From: UBA7672 sp965229115
GTDB lineage: Bacteria > Pseudomonadota > Alphaproteobacteria > Caulobacterales > Hyphomonadaceae
Length of the DNA: 64,000 nucleotides
Direction of reading: 5' to 3'
NCBI GenBank assembly: GCA_965229115.1
Contig: CBDDIR010000003.1
Location: forward strand, 186,001 to 250,000
Made by a program: the position numbers and the translations under genes. Under the pieces are notes generated by a model. The model saw only the letters and a list, made by a program, of their open reading frames with translations, made no database searches and was not told where the DNA came from. Positions 43,240 through 52,734 of the stretch are shown in pieces. How positions within the stretch are numbered: the stretch's first letter is position 1; every line of letters begins with the position of its first letter.

Positions 43240-43787
43240 TTCTTCTGCTCGACCAGATGCCCTTCCGGCGGATGCTGGTCGCGGAATTTCTGATGGCAGG
43301 CCGTGCAGCCAGCCATCATGTCGCCGTCGCTGAAGACGAGATCGTCGGCATTGTTCTTGCCCAATGCTTCGGCCGTGACCTTCGTCGCGTTGATGACGGT
43401 GTCGACGGTCGCATCCCACTCCGGCCCCATCGATCGTGATTTTGCCTTCAGCAATTGCGCGCCGGTGATCACATCCTGCGCCGCGGTGCGCAGCTTGGCC
43501 CAGCCTTCCGCGTCAGTGGGCGGGCCTTCCGTCTCCGCCGCGAACAGCGTCTCGGAACCGGGGATCACATAGGCATGCATCACATCGCCCACAGGCGAGG
43601 CATCCGTGATGCTGGCGGGATCGACAGTGGGAATGCGCGGATCGGTCGTTCCTGCCGCCTGAGCCGCCGCTACATCGGGCGCTACGCCAGCGGGTGCTGA
43701 GGCGGCAGTTTCGGTCTTCGGCGTCTCGGCTTTCGGCGCGCACGCGGAAAGCGCGATGAACAGGGCAAGCGCGGCTGTGCGTTGCAT
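43236..43787 (-). CDS. Cytochrome c lipoprotein (C-terminal CxxCH)
   Basis: 183-aa c-type cytochrome. Lipobox LSAC (Cys16) and an Ala/Pro/Thr spacer, then a helical domain with a single heme motif Cys161-T-A-Cys164-His165 near the C-terminus, the arrangement of class II cytochromes (c' type). The iron's sixth ligand is not clear. Electron partner unknown. Stop codon overlaps with that of the DUF1287 gene on the other strand. Confidence 0.85.
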   Translation of the reverse strand: MQRTAALALFIALSACAPKAETPKTETAASAPAGVAPDVAAAQAAGTTDPRIPTVDPASITDASPVGDVMHAYVIPGSETLFAAETEGPPTDAEGWAKLRTAAQDVITGAQLLKAKSRSMGPEWDATVDTVINATKVTAEALGKNNADDLVFSDGDMMAGCTACHQKFRDQHPPEGHLVEQKN

Positions 43788-43867
43788 GGGGTCCGCTCCC
43801 GGTCTGAAGCGGAAATTGGACGCGCCCCAGATGACAGCAGGATTACGCGAAACTGAAATCCTGGTCG

Positions 43868-45736
43868 TCAGCCCGGGATTTTCGCAATCGGCAGAACGAT
43901 TTTCGACAATCTGCCCGCGCCGTGCAGCACCTTGTTGTTGGCGATCCGCGTCTCGCTGGTCGTGTAGGGATCAGCCGCCGTGTTCAGGTTGCGGGCATAG
44001 GTCGGGAAGTTGCTGGACGAGATTTCGATCCGCACCGAATGGCCCTTGAGGAACACGTTCGACGCCAGCATGGGCGGCGGCGCGATCGAATAGACCTCGC
44101 CAGCCTTCATGAACTTCGGCTTCGCCTCGCCCTCGCGATAGCGCATCCGCAGGATCGTATCCGCGATGTTCCAAGCCGTGCCGTCCGGCGCGACGTCGAC
44201 CAGCTTCACGGTGAAGTCGGTATCGGGCGCGTCGGAGGACACAAACAGGTTGGTCGTCACGAAGCCGAAGACGGGCAGGTCTTCGGTCAGGGGAGCCGAG
44301 GTATAGACGAGCATGTCCTTGCGCTTCTCGATCTCGCGCTGGTCGAACGAGCCATCCTTCTGGTCAGACCCTACGCCGGAGATCTGTCCGCCATGGCTGA
44401 TCACCGGGTCCTTGGGATCGTAAGCGAATGAATCGGATCCAGACTTCGTCGATGCGCTCTCGGCCAGCGATCCATTGCCCGCCGCTGTGTTCGCCGATCC
44501 GTCCGAGCCGAAGTAGAAGGTGCGGCTGTCGCCTTCGCCAGCGGTGGGCACGCGCGGCAGGTCGGCCCAGCGATTGGCGCCGGCGAGATAGGCGGTGACA
44601 GGCGTTTTCGGAATCGCGGCCGTCTTGTCATCCTTCAGCCAGCGATTGAGCCAGGCGAGGGCGAGCCCTTCAAAATCCTGCGTCGCATTGCCGAGCGGCC
44701 GGTCGCCGATCTGCGTGCGCGGGCGCGAGAACGAGCAGTGCTGGCCATTGGTCACAACGATCGCCTGCGTGCCCGCCGGGTTCTCCTTGCGTGTCTTCTC
44801 GAAGAAGGCCGCGCCGGCAGGCGCGGAGATGTCATAGGTAGCCTCGGCCCACAGGCCCGGCACCTTGATGCGATCTTTGTCGGTCACGCGATCTTCCGCC
44901 CATTTTGGACCGGACGGACCACGCGCGAGATATTCGGGCACCTCGGTTTCCCGCGCGCCAACGACTTTCGCGAGATCGATGACGGGCAGGTGCATGCGCG
45001 CCTTGTCGAAGTCGGAGGCCTGCAGGCCTTCTTCCTTCGGCCATTGGTAGTCCGTGGTCTGCTTGGTGCGCTCGGCGTCGCTGAGGCCCGGCGCGAGCTG
45101 CGGCCAGTCGAGATACATGGCGTCGAACATGTAATCGACCCAGCCCATCTGCCACGCGCCGCCGCGCCAGAAATTTCCCTGCTCGCGATGCGGGCCAACC
45201 TCGGCAATGCCAACGCCCGATGAGCCTGCCACCATCGCCTTGTGCGCAGGATGGTTCAGCGAGGCGAGCTTCAGCTGGTTCTCGGCCGACGACGAACAGC
45301 CATAAGTGCCGATCCTGCCGTTCGACCATGGCTGCTGCACGATCCAGTTCAGCGTATCCCAGCCATCCTCATCGGCGCGGCCCAGCATCCGCATCTCGCC
45401 TTCAGACAGATAGCGGCCACGCTCATGCTGCTCGACCACGGCATAGCCTTCGGCGAGCAGGCGCTTCTCGAAATTGCGGAACTCGGTCTTGTAGGGCGTG
45501 CGGATCAGCACGACGGGGAAATTCCCCGTCGTCGCAGGCAGCCACACAGACGTGTCGAGGCGCACGCCATCGCGCATCTTCGCCTGCAGATGCATCATCG
45601 TCACCGGCGGCCCTGACGCGGCGATCGCTGCTGGCTCGGGGGCGACGACAACGTGCTCCTGATCATTCGTAGCGCTCGAACAGGCAGCCGCGAGAAGGGC
45701 GGCGCTGGCGATCAGGCTACGAAGCGTGGAACCCAT
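43868..45736 (-). CDS. CocE/NonD family (S15-like) hydrolase lipoprotein
   Basis: 622 aa. Lipobox LLAAAC (Cys19). The N-terminal alpha/beta-hydrolase domain carries Ser148 in GTYGCSSS (usually GxSYxG), DGVRLDTSVWLP and IRTPY; the C-terminal beta-jelly-roll of X-Pro dipeptidyl-peptidase type begins near residue 470 (PLTEDLPVFGFVTTNLFVSS, KGHSVRIEISSSNFP). Related enzymes hydrolyse beta-lactam side chains, cocaine or acyl peptides; this one cannot be placed. The malyl-CoA lyase-like gene ends 16 bp upstream, so they are probably one operon. Confidence 0.87.
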   Translation of the reverse strand: MGSTLRSLIASAALLAAACSSATNDQEHVVVAPEPAAIAASGPPVTMMHLQAKMRDGVRLDTSVWLPATTGNFPVVLIRTPYKTEFRNFEKRLLAEGYAVVEQHERGRYLSEGEMRMLGRADEDGWDTLNWIVQQPWSNGRIGTYGCSSSAENQLKLASLNHPAHKAMVAGSSGVGIAEVGPHREQGNFWRGGAWQMGWVDYMFDAMYLDWPQLAPGLSDAERTKQTTDYQWPKEEGLQASDFDKARMHLPVIDLAKVVGARETEVPEYLARGPSGPKWAEDRVTDKDRIKVPGLWAEATYDISAPAGAAFFEKTRKENPAGTQAIVVTNGQHCSFSRPRTQIGDRPLGNATQDFEGLALAWLNRWLKDDKTAAIPKTPVTAYLAGANRWADLPRVPTAGEGDSRTFYFGSDGSANTAAGNGSLAESASTKSGSDSFAYDPKDPVISHGGQISGVGSDQKDGSFDQREIEKRKDMLVYTSAPLTEDLPVFGFVTTNLFVSSDAPDTDFTVKLVDVAPDGTAWNIADTILRMRYREGEAKPKFMKAGEVYSIAPPPMLASNVFLKGHSVRIEISSSNFPTYARNLNTAADPYTTSETRIANNKVLHGAGRLSKIVLPIAKIPG

Positions 45737-45752
45737 TGTGTCTCCGCTTGGT

Positions 45753-46805
45753 CTAAAGACCGTAGGCTTTCGCCATGTCCGGGTCTTTCGCTGCGACCTG
45801 CTTGGCGAGATCGACGATGACCTTGGCCTGTTTCCAGGTGGCGTCATCCTGCATCTTGCCGTCGAGCATGGCGACGCCCGAACCATCCGGCATTGCCTCG
45901 AGAATGCGAAGCGCGAATTTCACTTCGGCCGGATCGGGCGAGAACACGCGCTTGGCGATGTCGATCTGGTTGGGGTGCAGCGACCATGCGCCGGCGCAGC
46001 CCATCAGGAAGGCGTTGCGGAACTGCTGCTCGCAGGCGGCGAGGTCCGAGATGTCGCCGAACGGGCCGTAGAACGGCTTGATGCCGGCGGCGACGCACGC
46101 GTCCACCATCTTGGCGAAGGTGTAGTGCCACAGATCCTGCTGCGCGCCCTGACGCTCGCGGCCCTCAACCGGGTCTTCGATGACGCGGTACATCGGGTGT
46201 CCGCCGCCGACGCGGGTGGTTTTCATCGCGCGGTTGGCGGCGAGGTCGGCCGGTCCAAGCGAGATGCCCTGCATACGCGGCGAGGCTTGCGCGATCTCTT
46301 CGACGAGGGCGACGCCCTGCGCGGTTTCGAGAATGGCGTGGAACATGATCGGGCGCTTCACGCCGGCTTTTGCCTCAAGCTGGGCGACCAGCTGGTCGGC
46401 ATAGTGGATGTCCCACGGACCTTCGACCTTCGGCAGCATGATGACGTCGAGCTTGTCGCCCGCCTTGGTCACCAGCTCGGTGACGTCGTCGAGGAACCAG
46501 GGCGAGTTGAGGCAGTTCACGCGCGACCAGAAGCCGGTGCCGGTCGATTTGAAGTCGATCTTCTCGGCGATCTCCAGCGCGCCGGCGCGGGCGGCTTCCT
46601 TGGCGTCCGAGGGAATGGCGTCTTCCAGGTTGGCCAGAACCACGTCGACCTTCGCGGCGACTTCCGGAACCTTGGCGCGCACCTTCTCGAGATGAGGCGG
46701 CACGAAATGGATCATGCGCTCGAGGCGAACGGGCAGGTCACGGAACGGCTCAGGAGCGCCAATGGCGAGCGGTTTGAAGAACTGGCGCGGCGTTTTCTGG
46801 CTCAT
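45753..46805 (-). CDS. HpcH/HpaI CoA-ester lyase (malyl-CoA lyase-like)
   Basis: TIM-barrel aldolase of the citrate lyase beta/malyl-CoA lyase group, 350 aa from the ATG at 46805. ANLEDAIPSDAKEAAR and LPKVEGPWDI give the metal-binding region, and GPFGDISD and WSLHPNQIDIAKRVFSP strongly resemble malyl-CoA/beta-methylmalyl-CoA lyases. Such enzymes cleave to acetyl- or propionyl-CoA plus glyoxylate. CocE-like hydrolase follows on the same transcript. Substrate is an inference. Confidence 0.85.
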   Translation of the reverse strand: MSQKTPRQFFKPLAIGAPEPFRDLPVRLERMIHFVPPHLEKVRAKVPEVAAKVDVVLANLEDAIPSDAKEAARAGALEIAEKIDFKSTGTGFWSRVNCLNSPWFLDDVTELVTKAGDKLDVIMLPKVEGPWDIHYADQLVAQLEAKAGVKRPIMFHAILETAQGVALVEEIAQASPRMQGISLGPADLAANRAMKTTRVGGGHPMYRVIEDPVEGRERQGAQQDLWHYTFAKMVDACVAAGIKPFYGPFGDISDLAACEQQFRNAFLMGCAGAWSLHPNQIDIAKRVFSPDPAEVKFALRILEAMPDGSGVAMLDGKMQDDATWKQAKVIVDLAKQVAAKDPDMAKAYGL

Positions 46806-46907
46806 TGACGTGTCCCGGTTAAGCGTAGCCCGTGCGTGCAAGGGCTGTGCTGCATCGCATCAGAATAGGCCCGGTTCAAGTGCGGTTCGGGGCAGCTTGG
46901 TTAAGGC

Positions 46908-47624
46908 CTAGCAGCCCGGCGCTTTGGCTTTCTGCCCCGCGTCCAGCGCTGCATCCACGATCGGCGTCCAGAGCTTGTAACCCTCAGGCGTCATGTGGAG
47001 GTTGTCGGCGATGAAGATGTCCTTCGGCGTGCCATCGGGCTTCAGCATGGCGGGCACGATATTGATGAAGGCGAGGTCATCGCGCTTGTCGGCCAGCGCC
47101 TTCACCATCGCATTCAGCTTCACCTGCGTCGCGAACTGTTCGAACCGCAGCTTCGATGGCTTGGCGGAGATGAACCAGACCGGCGTCTTGCCGAGCGCCT
47201 TGTCCTTCAGCTCCATGAATTTGAGGAAGTCGGCATAGACCTCGTCGGGCGTCCGATTGTCGACCGCGATATCATTCTCGCCCGCGTAGAAGACGATCTC
47301 CTTGGGGTGATAGGGCGCAACCACGCGATCGAAATAATGATCGACCTCCCACACGGTCGACCCGCCAAAGCCGCGATTGATCACGGTGCGATCCGGGAAG
47401 TCTTCCTTCAGCGTCCGCCAGAAGCGGATGGACGAGGCGCCGACAAACAGCGTCGCGCATTTGGGCGGCATCAGGATCTTGTCGGCTGCCTCGAAGGCGG
47501 CAATCGAGTCCGCATAGCGTGGCGCCACGGGCGGAGGTGTCTGCGGATGCTGGGGAAGCGCCGGGCTGGCGGTGGAGCAGGCGACGGCAGCCAGCACCGC
47601 AAACGACGCAATGAAGCGCATCAT
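46908..47624 (-). CDS. SGNH/GDSL hydrolase lipoprotein
   Basis: 238 aa. Signal with lipobox LAAVAC (Cys16). SGNH blocks: GAS with Ser64, NRGFGGS with oxyanion Gly, GEND with Asn117, and DNLHMTPEGY with the Asp/His pair. It probably deacylates envelope or external substrates. Starts at the first of two tandem ATGs (47624, 47621). Confidence 0.9.
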   Translation of the reverse strand: MMRFIASFAVLAAVACSTASPALPQHPQTPPPVAPRYADSIAAFEAADKILMPPKCATLFVGASSIRFWRTLKEDFPDRTVINRGFGGSTVWEVDHYFDRVVAPYHPKEIVFYAGENDIAVDNRTPDEVYADFLKFMELKDKALGKTPVWFISAKPSKLRFEQFATQVKLNAMVKALADKRDDLAFINIVPAMLKPDGTPKDIFIADNLHMTPEGYKLWTPIVDAALDAGQKAKAPGC

Positions 47625-47701
47625 GAAACTCTCTCCCCGGCATCTATTTGCGGGGAGGGTGCGCGCGACGCAGGCGCGGCGTCAAGTTTGGGGAGCGCAG
47701 C

Positions 47702-48142
47702 CTAGATGCGGTTGCGATGGACTTCGGTGTTGATCGCCGCCGTCAGGCCGGTGACCACCGCATCAGCCTTCACCACTTCCGGGTGGGTCGTGTCATGGCC
47801 GATAGCTGCCTGCTCGCGATCGGCGAGGGCGTCCGACAGTTCGTTGGTCAGGGCGTAGATCAGGTCGCGACGGGCCGAAGCCACGTCATCCGAGAAGGCG
47901 ATCGTACGAAGCGCCGTTTCGGTCGCGAAGGCAGTCTGCAGGCTCGGATCGGTCGGCGCGACGGTCGTTGCAAGCTCGACACGACCGCGGATTGCTTCCG
48001 CCAGGCGAACTTCCACGGTTTCCGGCTTCGCCGGCTCGTTTTGAGCAACCGGGGTCGGCAGCAGGTTTTCCGGCAAAACGGCGCAAGCCGTCAGCGCCAG
48101 AAGGCCCACGCAATATACGAATCTGGAGGTGGAAGACCGCAT
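47702..48142 (-). CDS. Hypothetical lipoprotein
   Basis: 146 aa with signal and lipobox LALTAC (Cys20), a short Pro-containing linker and an all-helical remainder (ELSDALADREQAAIGHDTTH...). No family recognised. Transcribed toward the SGNH hydrolase gene with a 77-bp gap. Confidence 0.7.
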   Translation of the reverse strand: MRSSTSRFVYCVGLLALTACAVLPENLLPTPVAQNEPAKPETVEVRLAEAIRGRVELATTVAPTDPSLQTAFATETALRTIAFSDDVASARRDLIYALTNELSDALADREQAAIGHDTTHPEVVKADAVVTGLTAAINTEVHRNRI

Positions 48143-48272
48143 AAACCCGAAAAGCCCTAAAAAGCTCGTCCGTTCCCGGAACAGGCCTTAGCTGACGCCG
48201 ATGTCACAATCCAAGCAAAAACAACCGGGAACCGGAAGAATTGCAGAAGCACACATAGGTATCCGGGCAATT

Positions 48273-48307
48273 GGGCAGAAGAGCGGTCAGGTGGCCGCTT
48301 TCTGCCC
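48273..48307 (-). terminator. Hairpin downstream of TonB receptor gene
   Basis: Bulged 13-bp stem (GGGCAGAAGAGCGG with CCGCTTTCTGCCC, 8-base loop) 16 bp after the receptor stop. On the minus strand it is not followed by T residues, so termination strength is uncertain. Rest of the 180-bp gap shows nothing recognisable. Confidence 0.5.
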
Positions 48308-48322
48308 TAAACCTAAACCGTC

Positions 48323-50419
48323 CTAGTACTTTGCCTTCAGGGTCAGCACCGCCGTCTGCGGGTGGACCGGGTGGAAGTGGATGTCCTCGACCGGGGCCGT
48401 CTCGTTCGCCAGCTGGCTCTCGTAGAAATAGACCATGTCGTAGTCCTTGGCGTTGAGCAGGTTCAGGACCTCGAAGCCGATCTCGAAGGCGCCGAAATCC
48501 TTGGAGATGCCGGCATTGACCAGCGTGGTCGACGGCGCACGGACCGAGTTGTCTTCCAGCAGCGGGGCAGGGCCGAGATAGCGGACGCGCAGCGAGCCTT
48601 CCCAGCCATCGCCCGGCAGCCACGTCACGCCGGCAGCCGCAACGCCCTCAACCGTGTTCGGCACGCGATTGAAGTCGGACGGCGCATCCTGGAAGCGCGA
48701 GTTTGATGTCGCGTAGGACGCATCGAAGGCCAGCCAGTCGACCGGATTCCAGAACGCGGCGACTTCGAAGCCATAGCGACGCGTCGGATCAGACGGCTCT
48801 GAAATGCCGGCGTCGCCGACATAGATCAGCTCCGAGTCGAACTCGAGCGCGAAGACAGCCGCCGACAGGTTGAAGGTCGGGTTCGGCTCCCAGCGCACGC
48901 CGATCTCGCCGCCACGGCTTTCGGAGAAGGGTTTGGGAGAGTCGACCGGATCGCCGGTCACGGGATCGACCGTCTGCACCACGCCGATGATGTTGTTGGA
49001 GTGGAAGCCGATGCCGGCGCCGGCATAGACCTCGAGTTGGTCGCTGATCGTGTAGGCGATGTTGATCTTGGGGCTCAGCTGCGTGCCGTTATCGCTGCCG
49101 GCATTGGCGGCGACGGGCGTGTCGACCTTGCCGTCCAGATAGTCGGCGCGCAGGCCGAACGTGGTGCGGAAGCGGTCGGTCCAGTGCAGCGTGATATCGC
49201 CCCAGACGCCTGCTTCCATCACATCGACTGCATTCTTGGAAATGGTGGAGGTGCGGACACGGGCCGTCGTCTTGTACAGGCTCGACTCATCCAGCCAGTC
49301 CATGTGGAAGTCGGCGCCCACACGTCCTTCGGCTTTGACGCCGAAGATATCGAAGTCGCGCTTGATCCTGCCGCGCAGGCCAGCAGCGTTGCGACGCTCC
49401 GCCTGCTCGACCTGATCGCCCAGCACCGGGTCGATGAAGTAGGTGAAGTTGTGGAACAGGTTCAGTTCCGAACGCTGGTAATAGGCCAGCAGGCTTGCAT
49501 CATCCCAGTCGAGTCCGGCCGAGGCGATGTAGCGGCGGCTCTTGCCGCCATTGGTCGGGTCGATGAAGCCGAAGCGGCCGATCGTGCCGTCTTCCACCGC
49601 GCGCAGCGGGACCTGGTCGGTCGCAACCCAGTCATTGCTGTAGCCGATGAGGCCAAGGCGGAGTTTCGCATCGCCCACCGGCTGGGTGTATTTGAGATAG
49701 GCCGTCGTCTTGTCGAGCTTGGCGGGCAGGTCGAACGAGCCATCGCCGCCCTCATGCGCAGCGGCAGCCAACAGCGTGCCCTCGCCAATGTCGAATGAAC
49801 CGGCGGCCGTGGCGCGGTATTCGCCCTCGGCATCTATCCGCAGCTGGACGTAGTTTTCGGGGAGTTTGTCGTACAGAACGAAGGAGGCGGAGCCCGCCGA
49901 GGTGAAGTCGCCGTTTTCGGCGTACTGCACGCCCTTCTTGAATTCGACCCGTTCGACCAGGTCAGCCATCAGGAAGTTGAGGTCGAGATAGCCGCTCATG
50001 TGCGGGTGCGAGCGCTGGTTGATCGGCACGCCGTCGATGAAGCCGCCGAAGTCCGTGCCGTGGTCGAGGTTGAAGCCGCGCAGGAAGTACTGGTTGGCCT
50101 TGCCGCCTGAGGAGTGCTCGGTCGCGATCATGCCGGGGATGACCTCCACCAGTTCGGCGGCGCGGCTGATCGGGCGGGTCGAGAGGTCCTTGTAGCCGAC
50201 CACGCCTTCGGAGGCGGTCTTGGCGGTGCCAATCTGCTCCTCGGCGCGGCCGAAGATGATGACTGTGTCGGTCTTCTGCGGGTCCTGCTGGTCGTCAGCG
50301 GACGGACCGGCCTGGGCGACCGTGGCCGGGGCGGCGGGCGTCTGGGCGAATGCCGGTGCAGCCGACAGAATCGCAAGCAAGGCTGCGCCACCCATCAGGG
50401 TGCGGGTCCAGGTCGTCAT
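48323..50419 (-). CDS. TonB-dependent receptor
   Basis: 698 aa, complete. Signal peptide cut near AFAQ (26); TonB-box-like DTVIIFGRAEE; plug with ELVEVIPGMIATEHSSGG, YFLRGFNLDHGTDFGGF (abridged) and SHPHMSGYLDLNF; C-terminal strand ends in aromatic-Ala-Lys-Tyr (TLKAKY). The ATG at 50419 has GGAG upstream. The ligand is unknown; its SHPHMSGY plug region defines a Caulobacterales-type receptor group (inference). GTTAC repeats lie in its upstream gap. Confidence 0.95.
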   Translation of the reverse strand: MTTWTRTLMGGAALLAILSAAPAFAQTPAAPATVAQAGPSADDQQDPQKTDTVIIFGRAEEQIGTAKTASEGVVGYKDLSTRPISRAAELVEVIPGMIATEHSSGGKANQYFLRGFNLDHGTDFGGFIDGVPINQRSHPHMSGYLDLNFLMADLVERVEFKKGVQYAENGDFTSAGSASFVLYDKLPENYVQLRIDAEGEYRATAAGSFDIGEGTLLAAAAHEGGDGSFDLPAKLDKTTAYLKYTQPVGDAKLRLGLIGYSNDWVATDQVPLRAVEDGTIGRFGFIDPTNGGKSRRYIASAGLDWDDASLLAYYQRSELNLFHNFTYFIDPVLGDQVEQAERRNAAGLRGRIKRDFDIFGVKAEGRVGADFHMDWLDESSLYKTTARVRTSTISKNAVDVMEAGVWGDITLHWTDRFRTTFGLRADYLDGKVDTPVAANAGSDNGTQLSPKINIAYTISDQLEVYAGAGIGFHSNNIIGVVQTVDPVTGDPVDSPKPFSESRGGEIGVRWEPNPTFNLSAAVFALEFDSELIYVGDAGISEPSDPTRRYGFEVAAFWNPVDWLAFDASYATSNSRFQDAPSDFNRVPNTVEGVAAAGVTWLPGDGWEGSLRVRYLGPAPLLEDNSVRAPSTTLVNAGISKDFGAFEIGFEVLNLLNAKDYDMVYFYESQLANETAPVEDIHFHPVHPQTAVLTLKAKY

Positions 50420-50524
50420 TGGGGAAGCTCCTCCACGCCACGCGGGCCGATCGGCCCATGCCCGTTTCACGGGTCATGACGCAGCTTCTGGCGGGAGGAT
50501 GGACGCTGCGGCAGGTGAATTACC

Positions 50525-50564
50525 GTAACGCCTTGCAGTGTTACGTGGGTTACACGCGCGTTAC
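50525..50564. promoter_or_regulatory. Cluster of GTTAC/GTAAC elements
   Basis: GTAAC at 50525-50529 and GTTAC at 50540-50544, 50549-50553 and 50560-50564, in the 185-bp gap between the receptor start and the zinc-finger gene stop. Repeated pentamers at 9-15-bp spacing suggest a multi-site operator for the receptor gene. Unproven. Confidence 0.35.
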
Positions 50565-50604
50565 AGGCCAAAATCGCGGGTTTCGCGATCGCGGCGTGGC
50601 AGTC

Positions 50605-50838
50605 TTATTTGCCGGAAACGCCCGGATCATGGCTGCCGCCTTTGAGGGCGAACACCCGGTCGCAGTATTTGCACTCGACATAATCCTGCTCGGACATGTC
50701 GTACCACACCTTCGGATGGCCCAGCGCGCCGCCAACGCCGTCGCAGGCGACCTTCTTCGTCGACACCACCACGATTTCGGGCTGGTTCATGAAGGATTGG
50801 GGGGCAGGAGACGGGGTCTTTGCGTAGGACGTCGCCAT
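50605..50838 (-). CDS. CHCC zinc-finger protein (NDUFS6-like)
   Basis: 77 aa, zf-CHCC family related to the NDUFS6 accessory subunit of complex I. The ligands are Cys32, His41, Cys56 and Cys59 (ACDGVGGALGHPKV and ECKYCDRVF). In alphaproteobacteria this gene lies apart from the nuo operon. It likely aids complex I assembly (family knowledge). Confidence 0.88.
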   Translation of the reverse strand: MATSYAKTPSPAPQSFMNQPEIVVVSTKKVACDGVGGALGHPKVWYDMSEQDYVECKYCDRVFALKGGSHDPGVSGK

Positions 50839-50962
50839 TTTGGTCTCTCTTTGGCCCGGCGGGTTTGCGGGGCGGCCGAATGCGCCCTACCTATGGGCTG
50901 CTCCGCACCGCCGTCAATGCGGCCCGGAAGCTGGCCTTGGGCCTGAAAGAGGGTGGCTTTTC

Positions 50963-51913
50963 TTGTCCGATTCGTCTTCTGCGCTTCCTGACCTGGCGAT
51001 CGACGTCAAAGGTCTGACCAAGACCTACGCAGCTTCCAAGAAGATGCCCGCCAAGCAGGCGTTGAAGGGCGTCGACCTGGAGATCCCCCGTGGCTCGGTC
51101 TTCGGCCTGCTGGGGCCCAACGGGGCGGGCAAGTCGACCTTCATCAACATCCTCGCCGGCCTGGTGAACAAGACATCGGGCGCTGTGAATATCTGGGGCA
51201 TCGACGCCGACAAGAAGCCGCGCGAGGCCCGCGCCGCCCTCGGCATCGTGCCGCAGGAAATCAACATGGACCCGTTCTTCACCCCGCGTGAAACGCTGGA
51301 GCTGATGGCCGGCTTCTATGGCGTGCCCACCACCGAACGCCGCACCGACGAAATCCTCGACGCGCTCGGCCTGGGCGACAAGAAGCACGCCTATGTCCGC
51401 CAGTTGTCCGGCGGCATGAAGCGCCGCCTGATGGTGGCCAAGGCGCTGGTCCACACCCCGCCCATCCTGATCCTCGACGAACCGACCGCCGGCGTTGACG
51501 TCGAACTGCGCCGCTCGCTCTGGGAATACGTCCGCAAGCTCAATGCGCAGGGCACGACAGTCGTGCTCACCACCCACTATCTCGAGGAAGCGCAGGAGAT
51601 GTGCGACCAGATCGCCATCATCAATCACGGCGCCGTCGCCGCTTGCGAGCCGACGCCGAAGCTCCTGCGTCGCCTCAACTACAAGACGCTGGTCGTCCGC
51701 CCCGAAGGCGAACTCGCCGCCGTGCCGCCCGCCTTCAGCGGCCTCGACGCCTCGATCCGCAAGGACGGCCAGCTGGCCATCACCTACAAGTCCGACCAGA
51801 TGACCATCGAACAACTCCTCGCCAAGCTGCGCGACAGCGGCGTGAAGATCGGCGATCTGGCGACCGAAGAACCGGATCTGGAAGACGTGTTTGTGGCGCT
51901 GACCTCGAACTAG
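50963..51913 (+). CDS. ABC transporter ATPase (ABC-2 type), no permease nearby
   Basis: 316 aa from a TTG at 50963 (GAGGG upstream). Walker A GPNGAGKS, signature LSGGMKRRL, Walker B LILDEPTAGVD and H-loop TTHYLEEAQ; the C-terminal part (about 220-316) is the helper domain of export-type ABC-2 systems. The permease normally alongside is missing: the next gene is a secreted hypothetical. A distant permease is likely. Confidence 0.9.
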   Translation: MSDSSSALPDLAIDVKGLTKTYAASKKMPAKQALKGVDLEIPRGSVFGLLGPNGAGKSTFINILAGLVNKTSGAVNIWGIDADKKPREARAALGIVPQEINMDPFFTPRETLELMAGFYGVPTTERRTDEILDALGLGDKKHAYVRQLSGGMKRRLMVAKALVHTPPILILDEPTAGVDVELRRSLWEYVRKLNAQGTTVVLTTHYLEEAQEMCDQIAIINHGAVAACEPTPKLLRRLNYKTLVVRPEGELAAVPPAFSGLDASIRKDGQLAITYKSDQMTIEQLLAKLRDSGVKIGDLATEEPDLEDVFVALTSN

Positions 51914-51999
51914 CCCCAGCCTCGGCTGCAATCGGCCTGTCCCGCTTTCCCGCCGCAATACGCTTACCCCTGTAGCGATACTTTGCGCGGGAGGGGTTC

Positions 52000-52713
52000 G
52001 TGCGCCTGGTTGCGGGTTTCTGTCTTCTGATTGCCATGGCTGGGCCTGCCTTTGCGCAGACGCCCCAGATACCGCCGCTCAAGCCTCCCGCCAAAACCAC
52101 GCCCGCCATTCCCGTAACGCCCATGCCGGAAGTGCCGGCGGGGCAGTGGGATGACTCGATCCTCAAGGACGCCAAGATCCAGAAGTATGACGGGCAGGAC
52201 TACGCCGCGATCGAGTTCGAGCGGCTGCAGGCGCACGTCGACAGCATCTGCCATTACGACAAGGCCGCCGGCATCCTCGGCAAGCCGGTCGCGACCATCG
52301 CAGGCTTCCGCCAGAACATGGGCTGGCCCGCCCTGGTCGACGGCCTTCAGGTCGACATCGTGAAAGCGCTCGACGAGAACAAATACATGGACCGCATGAT
52401 CATGCCGTTCGTGCTGGTCGACGTGACGCGCTTTCTTGATGACGTCCGCAACGATCCCTACTTCAAGGCGTGCGGCGGGATAAACTTCAAGGTTTGTTCC
52501 GTTGCGATCTACGGCCGGTTCAAATGGGTCGAGGGAACAAAGATCCCCGACTTCGGGGCCGACCTGTCGATTGGCGACAAGAAGTGCATCTTCACGGTTG
52601 AGCACTACCGGAAGATGGGCATTGTTGATTATGGCGATGCGGTCAACAAGATGACGCTCGACAGCTTCTACAAGGGCATGGCTGTCGCGAACACAACGAA
52701 GGGCGGTCGCTGA
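52000..52713 (+). CDS. Secreted hypothetical protein
   Basis: 237 aa from a GTG at 52000 (GAGGGG upstream). Signal peptide cut after AFA (19), then a Pro/Thr/Ala-rich spacer (residues 20-48) and a compact domain with four cysteines (Cys in SICHYD, KACGG, KVCS and KKCIF) that may form disulfides. No family recognised. Confidence 0.7.
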   Translation: MRLVAGFCLLIAMAGPAFAQTPQIPPLKPPAKTTPAIPVTPMPEVPAGQWDDSILKDAKIQKYDGQDYAAIEFERLQAHVDSICHYDKAAGILGKPVATIAGFRQNMGWPALVDGLQVDIVKALDENKYMDRMIMPFVLVDVTRFLDDVRNDPYFKACGGINFKVCSVAIYGRFKWVEGTKIPDFGADLSIGDKKCIFTVEHYRKMGIVDYGDAVNKMTLDSFYKGMAVANTTKGGR

Positions 52714-52734
52714 TCGCCTGAAGAGGGGGCGGCG

